Below are positions 6,029 to 9,772 of a stretch of DNA of 9,772 nt, piece after piece. The first letter of the stretch is position 1. Every line of letters starts with the position of its first letter. The stretch lies in NCBI GenBank assembly GCA_009704555.1, contig WLDY01000015.1, positions 1 through 9,772 on the forward strand, in the 5' to 3' direction. A program made the translations under genes and the position numbers. The DNA is from Actinomycetota bacterium. Lineage in GTDB: Bacteria > Actinomycetota > Actinomycetes > Nanopelagicales > Nanopelagicaceae. The notes beneath the pieces were generated by a model. It was not told the DNA's origin, did not search any database, and saw nothing but the letters and a program-made list of their open reading frames with translations.

Positions 6029-6096
6029 ATGCCTGCCCAGGAAAGTGTCGAGACCGACTGAATCAGATCAGTAGGTCAAAAACCAAAGGACTCATC

Positions 6097-7608
6097 TTGC
6101 CTGTATCTCGTGCGCCCAAAAAGCAGTCCCCGAAGAAGTCCGGGAAGAAAGTTGTAGCTGCGAAGGGCAAGAGTAAGAAGAAGGTTGCCTCTAAGAAGGT
6201 AAAACCTAAGACGAGCACGAGCAAGTTCGCTCCGATCAGGACGATCGCGAAACCAGCAGCGAAGCCAAAGGCGAAGAAGAAGAAAGTCGTTACGAAGAAG
6301 AGCGCCGGTCCACGTAGATTCCCAACCAAGGCCGAACTCGAGGCCCTGAAAGCAAAAGGCGCCCTCACCGGTAAGGAAGAGACGAAGAGCGCCGGTCCAC
6401 GTAGATTCCCAACCAAAGCTGAACTCGAAGCGATGAAGGCAGCTCGTGATGGCGTGCCTGCGAAAGCGACTCAAACGAAGAAGGCGATCGTCGATGGTGA
6501 AGAGGTCGAACTCGAAGAGGTAGAACTCGACGATCTCGAAGCCATCACTACCGAAGGTGGCGATGGGGAAGAGGGTGAAGATAAGAGCGATGTTCGCGTC
6601 GTCAATCTCACCGAGGAGTCACCACGAGAAGAGGGTGAGTTCACGCTCAAGGATTCCGAAGAGGATGATGCGCCACCGCAGACCGTCCTCACCGCAGGTG
6701 CGACAGCGGACCCCGTCAAGGATTACCTCAAGCAGATCGGCCGCGTAGCACTTCTCAATGCAGAGCTCGAGGTCGAACTGGCGATGCGTATCGAGGCGGG
6801 TCTCTTCGCAGAAGAGCGACTTGCCAAGGACAAGAAGATGGATCGATCCCTCAAGCGTGAACTCGATTGGATCGCGGAAGATGGCAAGCGGGCGAAGAAC
6901 CATCTCCTTGAGGCGAACTTGCGCCTTGTCGTCTCGCTGGCCAAGCGTTACACCGGACGTGGAATGCTCTTCTTGGATCTGATCCAAGAAGGAAACCTCG
7001 GTCTCATTCGTGCAGTCGAGAAGTTCGACTACACCAAGGGTTACAAGTTCTCCACATACGCGACCTGGTGGATCAGGCAGGCGATCACTCGTGCGATGGC
7101 AGATCAAGCTCGCACCATCCGTATTCCAGTCCACATGGTCGAGGTCATCAACAAACTCGCTCGTGTACAGCGTCAGATGTTGCAAGATCTCGGTCGCGAA
7201 CCTACGCCAGAAGAGTTGGCGAAAGAGCTCGATATGACACCTGAGAAGGTCGTCGAAGTCCAGAAGTACGGTCGTGAACCGATCTCTCTCCATACGCCGC
7301 TTGGCGAAGAGGGCGATAGCGAGTTCGGTGACCTGATCGAAGATTCCGAGGCGATCGTCCCGGCTGAGGCTGTCTCCTTCACCATCTTGCAGGAAGAGCT
7401 CCACAAGGTTCTCGACACTATGTCAGAGCGCGAGGCTGGAGTGGTGAAGATGCGCTTCGGTCTCACAGATGGCCAGCCGAAGACTCTCGATGAGATCGGC
7501 AAGGTCTATGGCGTCACTCGAGAGCGAATCCGCCAAATCGAGTCGAAGACCATGTCGAAACTCCGACACCCGTCGCGTTCACAGTCGCTGCGCGATTATC
7601 TCGACTAG
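6097..7608 (+). CDS. sigA: Principal RNA polymerase sigma factor (SigA/HrdB/RpoD)
   Basis: 503 residues. It directs RNA polymerase to housekeeping promoters. The start is TTG at 6097, supported by AAAGGA (6085-6090) six bases upstream; the first ATG in frame is over 110 codons inside. Residues 1-65 are Lys/Ala-rich and very basic. Residues 68-86 and 97-115 repeat the motif KSAGPRRFPTKAELEA(L/M)KA. Residues about 125-200 are strongly acidic. The conserved core begins with region 1.2 at about 205 (DPVKDYLKQIGRVALLNAE). Region 2 follows with NLRLVVSLAKRYTGRGM, LIQEGNLGLIRAVEKFDY and, in 2.3-2.4, FSTYATWWIRQAI from 318. Region 3 holds GREPTPEELA. Region 4.2 from about 463 (TLDEIGKVYGVTRERIRQIE) is the -35-binding helix-turn-helix, ending LRDYLD. 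The core is nearly identical to mycobacterial SigA. The basic-then-acidic extension replaces typical region 1.1, as in other actinobacteria. Confidence 0.97.
   Translation: MPVSRAPKKQSPKKSGKKVVAAKGKSKKKVASKKVKPKTSTSKFAPIRTIAKPAAKPKAKKKKVVTKKSAGPRRFPTKAELEALKAKGALTGKEETKSAGPRRFPTKAELEAMKAARDGVPAKATQTKKAIVDGEEVELEEVELDDLEAITTEGGDGEEGEDKSDVRVVNLTEESPREEGEFTLKDSEEDDAPPQTVLTAGATADPVKDYLKQIGRVALLNAELEVELAMRIEAGLFAEERLAKDKKMDRSLKRELDWIAEDGKRAKNHLLEANLRLVVSLAKRYTGRGMLFLDLIQEGNLGLIRAVEKFDYTKGYKFSTYATWWIRQAITRAMADQARTIRIPVHMVEVINKLARVQRQMLQDLGREPTPEELAKELDMTPEKVVEVQKYGREPISLHTPLGEEGDSEFGDLIEDSEAIVPAEAVSFTILQEELHKVLDTMSEREAGVVKMRFGLTDGQPKTLDEIGKVYGVTRERIRQIESKTMSKLRHPSRSQSLRDYLD
6297..6416 (+). repeat. 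Tandem 87-bp-period repeat inside sigA
   Basis: Bases 6297-6329 and 6384-6416 are identical over 33 bp, offset by 87 bp (29 codons). Beyond the identical block the two units still encode the same KAELEA(L/M)KA with synonymous differences. Each unit encodes SAGPRRFPTKAELEA. The close DNA identity suggests a recent in-frame duplication or gene conversion rather than old protein-level convergence. Confidence 0.85.
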
Positions 7609-7660
7609 GAAAGAAGCCAAGAAAGAAGAACCCAAGAATCAGGATCAAGGGAGAGTAGAG

Positions 7661-7852
7661 ATGTCAGATCGCGTCACCATGCGAGTCAAGCCCAATGGCT
7701 CGATCCGTGTCACCGGCACCGTGGACTTCGTAGATGCCGATGGCAACGTGATGGAAAGTAAGACCGACTTCTCGCTCTGCCGATGTGGTCACTCCAAGGA
7801 AAAGCCCTACTGCGACGGCTCACATCGTGAGGCAGGCTTCAGCGCCGAGTAG
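7661..7852 (+). CDS. Small CDGSH-type [2Fe-2S] protein
   Basis: 63 residues from the ATG at 7661, which has AAGGGAG (7647-7653) seven bases upstream; the frame is open much further upstream, but only inside the sigma factor gene. The motif CRCGHSKEKPYCDGSH (40-55) fits C-X-C-X2-(S/T)-X3-P-X-C-D-G-(S/A/T)-H exactly, giving three Cys and one His ligands (C40, C42, C51, H55) for a redox-active, pH-sensitive [2Fe-2S] cluster. There is no membrane anchor, so it is cytoplasmic and probably a homodimer like other one-motif members. It starts 52 bp after sigA, and the next gene begins inside its 3' end, so the three may be co-transcribed. Likely roles are electron transfer or cluster delivery; the partner is unknown, though the overlapping flavoprotein is an obvious candidate. 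Confidence 0.92.
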   Translation: MSDRVTMRVKPNGSIRVTGTVDFVDADGNVMESKTDFSLCRCGHSKEKPYCDGSHREAGFSAE

Positions 7853-9206
7853 CCATCCGCTTTGGCGCGATGGCATCGACTCGCTATCGCTACCTGCCCT
7901 CACGAGTGATCTCGATTGCGATGTGGCGATCATCGGTGGTGGCTTCTCTGGACTCTGGTCCGCGTTCCATCTTCTGCATTTTGATTCGTCACTTTCCATT
8001 GTGGTATTCGAGAGTGAGGAGATCGGTTTCGGCGCATCTGGCCGGAATGGTGGTTGGGTCTCTGCAGACTATCCCGTGGATCTTGCGACTCTGGCACGGC
8101 GATATCCCACAAAGGACACCCAAGGCTTTGCTGAGTTACTTGCCAAAGGAGTCGATGAGATCGGCGAGATCGCACGAGAGATAGCTCCTCGCGCTCGATT
8201 TAGGAAATCCGGATCACTTTCATTTGCCACCCATGAGCGGCAATTGCAGCGACTACGAGACTCAGTCGATCAAAGGCACCAACTCTTGACCTACGAAGAG
8301 ACGCAATCAAAGGTGGCGATCCCCTCCGCTATCGGAGGACTCTTCACTGAGAACTGTGCCACCGTCAATCCGCGTGGACTTCTCCTTGATCTGGCCGGAT
8401 ATCTTCAAAGTCGTGGGGTCCTGATCTTTGAGCGATCCTTTGCCACACATTATGACGACGGCCCGCCTAGCAATGATGGCGGCCTCTGGGTCAACGACTT
8501 CCGTGTGAGCGCTCATTGGAAGATCCTGGCAACGGAGGCTTTCACCCCAAAGAGTCGAGAACAGATTCCGCTCTATTCGCTCATGATTGCCACGCGTCCA
8601 CTTAGCGCTAAAGAGCAAGCCGCTTTGCAGTGGACACCGGGGCTTGCCATCGCAGAAGCCACGAACAACGTCAATTACGCACAATTCTCCGCTGACTTCA
8701 GGATCGCACTCGGTGGTAGGGGAGCGAGATACCCCTTTGCGGGCCATCTCGATCGAGCGCTGGAATCTGACACCCGTACCCATCGAAATCTGTCCGAGAT
8801 GATCCACAAGTGGTTTCCTCAACTTGGAGGATCGGATCAGCACTCATCCATCGATGTCACACATCATTGGGGTGGGCCCATCGCAATCCGTCGCAATTGG
8901 GAGAGTCGCATCTGCGTCGATCATAGAAAGGGTCTCGCCCGTCTCGGCGGATATGTCGGTGATGGTCTGACGATGAGTTTCGTCGCAGCACGAGCTGTCG
9001 CTGAGGAGATCGTCACGGGAGAGAACCCCTTAGCCGAGATGCCCATCTCGACTGATTGTTCCAAAGCAAAGAAGTGGCCGATTGAGCCATTCCGATACAT
9101 CGGCGCTAACGCGCTCATCTCAAGTATCGCGAGATTGGATGAAAGCGAAGAGGCGGGTCGTCAGAGTCCGACGGGAAGATTCCTGAAGAGATTGATTGGG
9201 AGGTAG
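7827..9206 (+). CDS. FAD-dependent oxidoreductase, DAO/PuuB-like
   Basis: 459 residues if it starts at GTG 7827; the frame also opens at GTG 7785, but the extra residues lie wholly within the CDGSH gene. Neither has a strong ribosome site, so the start is uncertain. A Rossmann motif DVAIIGGGFSG binds the FAD ADP moiety at about residue 32-42, ending in the acidic residue of VVFESE. GASGRNGGW is typical of the D-amino acid oxidase-like (DAO, COG0665) branch that includes gamma-glutamylputrescine oxidase. The C-terminal GGYVGDGLTMSFVAARAVAEEI closes the FAD site. It probably oxidises an amine or secondary amino acid, giving an imine and reduced flavin; substrate and electron acceptor cannot be read. 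It overlaps the CDGSH gene by 26 bp, suggesting coupled translation. It ends only 3 bp from the convergent DUF7455 gene, leaving no space for a terminator. Confidence 0.88.
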   Translation: MRQASAPSSHPLWRDGIDSLSLPALTSDLDCDVAIIGGGFSGLWSAFHLLHFDSSLSIVVFESEEIGFGASGRNGGWVSADYPVDLATLARRYPTKDTQGFAELLAKGVDEIGEIAREIAPRARFRKSGSLSFATHERQLQRLRDSVDQRHQLLTYEETQSKVAIPSAIGGLFTENCATVNPRGLLLDLAGYLQSRGVLIFERSFATHYDDGPPSNDGGLWVNDFRVSAHWKILATEAFTPKSREQIPLYSLMIATRPLSAKEQAALQWTPGLAIAEATNNVNYAQFSADFRIALGGRGARYPFAGHLDRALESDTRTHRNLSEMIHKWFPQLGGSDQHSSIDVTHHWGGPIAIRRNWESRICVDHRKGLARLGGYVGDGLTMSFVAARAVAEEIVTGENPLAEMPISTDCSKAKKWPIEPFRYIGANALISSIARLDESEEAGRQSPTGRFLKRLIGR

Positions 9207-9209
9207 ATG

Positions 9210-9416
9210 TCACTCACTGGCGAGACGGTGCGTCTCATCATGAATGTGAATCGACTGTGCGCGAAGACCCTCGGCATAGGCCTTGGCATGGTGTGAGCAG
9301 AAGAAGAGGTGGAGACCTGAGAGGAGAGTGGCTCGGACATATGCCTGTGCTCCACAGCGATCGCAACGATCGACTGAGTTGAGTGGGGCTTGTTCCAGCA
9401 CTACCTGATCGGTCAT
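9210..9416 (-). CDS. DUF7455-type small zinc-ribbon protein
   Basis: 68 residues from the ATG at 9416-9414, preceded by AGAGGGAAA on the minus strand (GAGGG seven bases from ATG). The frame is open nine codons further upstream, but the ribosome site fixes this start. CDRCGAQAYVRA (C18, C21) and LFFCSHHA (C40, H43) form a likely single zinc site of C-X2-C...C-X2-H type; the remainder is a short amphipathic tail. This matches the small DUF7455 family that in actinobacteria lies near sigA and the parE/gyrB-like gene, the same arrangement as here. No function is established; the zinc ribbon would suit nucleic acid or protein contact. It is divergent from the topoisomerase gene and convergent with the flavoprotein gene. 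Confidence 0.85.
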   Translation of the reverse strand: MTDQVVLEQAPLNSVDRCDRCGAQAYVRATLLSGLHLFFCSHHAKAYAEGLRAQSIHIHDETHRLASE

Positions 9417-9573
9417 CGAATTTCCCTCTCTTTTCGACGGCACTTTCTTGAGATCAATACTAGGTGGTCAACACCCTTCGATGCCGACTCTATTCCCTGC
9501 CTGATGATAGAGATGTGAGCCACTTGGGGCGTGTCTGGCATCTCATATATCGGAAAACGACGGTGGTCATAGT

Positions 9574-9579
9574 TAGAGT
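9574..9579 (+). promoter_or_regulatory. Possible -10 box for parE
   Basis: TAGAGT fits TANNNT and would begin transcription at about 9586-9588, on or next to the GTG start. An alternative is TATATC at 9546-9551 with TTGGGG at 9524-9529 (16-bp spacer), which would give a 30-base leader lacking a ribosome site. Neither is strong. Confidence 0.25.
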
Positions 9580-9587
9580 TCCCACCT

Positions 9588-9772
9588 GTGAAAAAAGACA
9601 ATACTGCCGGTGATTCTTCGGAGACGCACGTCGAGGAGAGTTACACCGCCAAAGACCTCGCCGTACTCGAGGGGTTAGAAGCGGTCCGCAAACGACCCGG
9701 TATGTATATCGGTTCCACAGATTCTCGTGGCTTGATGCATTGCCTCTGGGAGATCATCGATAACGCCGTAGA
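9588..9772 (+). CDS. parE: DNA topoisomerase IV subunit B (ParE-type), N-terminus only
   Basis: 61 codons are visible before the right edge. It would supply the ATPase subunit of a type IIA topoisomerase. After a short acidic N-terminus comes YTAKDLAVLEGLEAVRKRP, then GMYIGSTDSRGLMHCLWEI, then IDNAV. The first part and RPGMYIG are common to GyrB and ParE; GLMHCLWEIIDNAV is the ParE-like form, where GyrB usually has GLHHLVYEVVDNS. Position next to sigA and DUF7455 also fits parE. The start taken is GTG 9588; no Shine-Dalgarno is visible, and a TAGAGT hexamer at 9574-9579 would start RNA almost on the GTG, so a leaderless mRNA is possible. The 171-bp gap back to the DUF7455 start holds no other gene. 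Confidence 0.9.
   Translation, partial: MKKDNTAGDSSETHVEESYTAKDLAVLEGLEAVRKRPGMYIGSTDSRGLMHCLWEIIDNAV

Noticed and set aside
5936..6096. Replication origin, because of the perfect DnaA box and a type II topoisomerase gene nearby
   Set aside because: Only one perfect box, no AT-rich unwinding region, no dnaA, dnaN or recF, and the topoisomerase N-terminus is ParE-like rather than the origin-linked GyrB.
6063..6474. Phe/Leu-rich minus-strand frames that look like membrane proteins
   Set aside because: They are the antisense of the Lys-rich (AAG) sigma N-terminus; CTT runs create false hydrophobic segments and apparent repeats.
6619..7404. 261-codon open frame on the minus strand inside sigA
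   Set aside because: It lies opposite the most conserved part of the sigma factor; its product has no recognisable family and the frame is explained by codon bias of the real gene.
8307..8843. 178-codon open frame on the minus strand inside the flavoprotein gene
   Set aside because: No ribosome site or recognisable domain, and it is fully opposite a well-supported FAD oxidoreductase.

Overview
The window reads as a stretch of an Actinomycetota (high-GC Gram-positive) chromosome. Three things suggest this: the principal sigma factor has a conserved core nearly the same as mycobacterial and streptomycete SigA/HrdB behind a long charged N-terminal extension; the small DUF7455-type protein lies divergent from a ParE-type topoisomerase gene; and there is a SAM-IV riboswitch, a class found mainly in actinobacteria. 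Moderate G+C, ATC and CTC/CTT-rich codon use, short intergenic gaps and GTG/TTG starts would fit a fairly compact, perhaps aquatic, actinobacterium, but the exact lineage cannot be read from the sequence.

Left part (1-1944): a NUDIX hydrolase runs off the left edge on the minus strand. It is divergent from a secreted protein with a PKD-like YGDG motif, whose transcript may be leaderless. A short DUF4192-like protein follows, keeping only what looks like the C-terminal half of that family.

Centre (2075-5935): alanine dehydrogenase is followed by a three-gene ABC importer of the polar amino acid type (lipoprotein binding protein, permease, ATPase). Between ald and the importer lies a clear SAM-IV riboswitch. 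A plausible promoter places its -35 box on the ald stop codon and starts the RNA about two bases before the aptamer. The transporter is therefore probably controlled by S-adenosylmethionine and probably imports methionine or a related sulfur compound, although its protein family alone would be labelled glutamine or polar amino acid. Two further RNA elements touch this operon: a small hairpin holding the binding-protein ribosome site, and a perfect 10-bp inverted repeat that puts the permease Shine-Dalgarno and start codon in its loop.

Right part (6012-9772): the housekeeping sigma factor gene starts at TTG behind a perfect -10 hexamer and a perfect DnaA-box 9-mer. Its N-terminal extension carries a near-identical tandem repeat. 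After it come a 63-residue CDGSH iron-sulfur protein and an overlapping FAD-dependent amine/amino acid oxidoreductase. This run ends 3 bp from the convergent DUF7455 zinc-ribbon gene. A topoisomerase IV subunit B gene (parE) begins at 9588 and leaves the window.

No gene-free stretch exceeds 300 bases; the longest is 3173-3385, filled by the riboswitch and its leader. I saw no tRNA, rRNA, CRISPR array, insertion sequence or phage gene.
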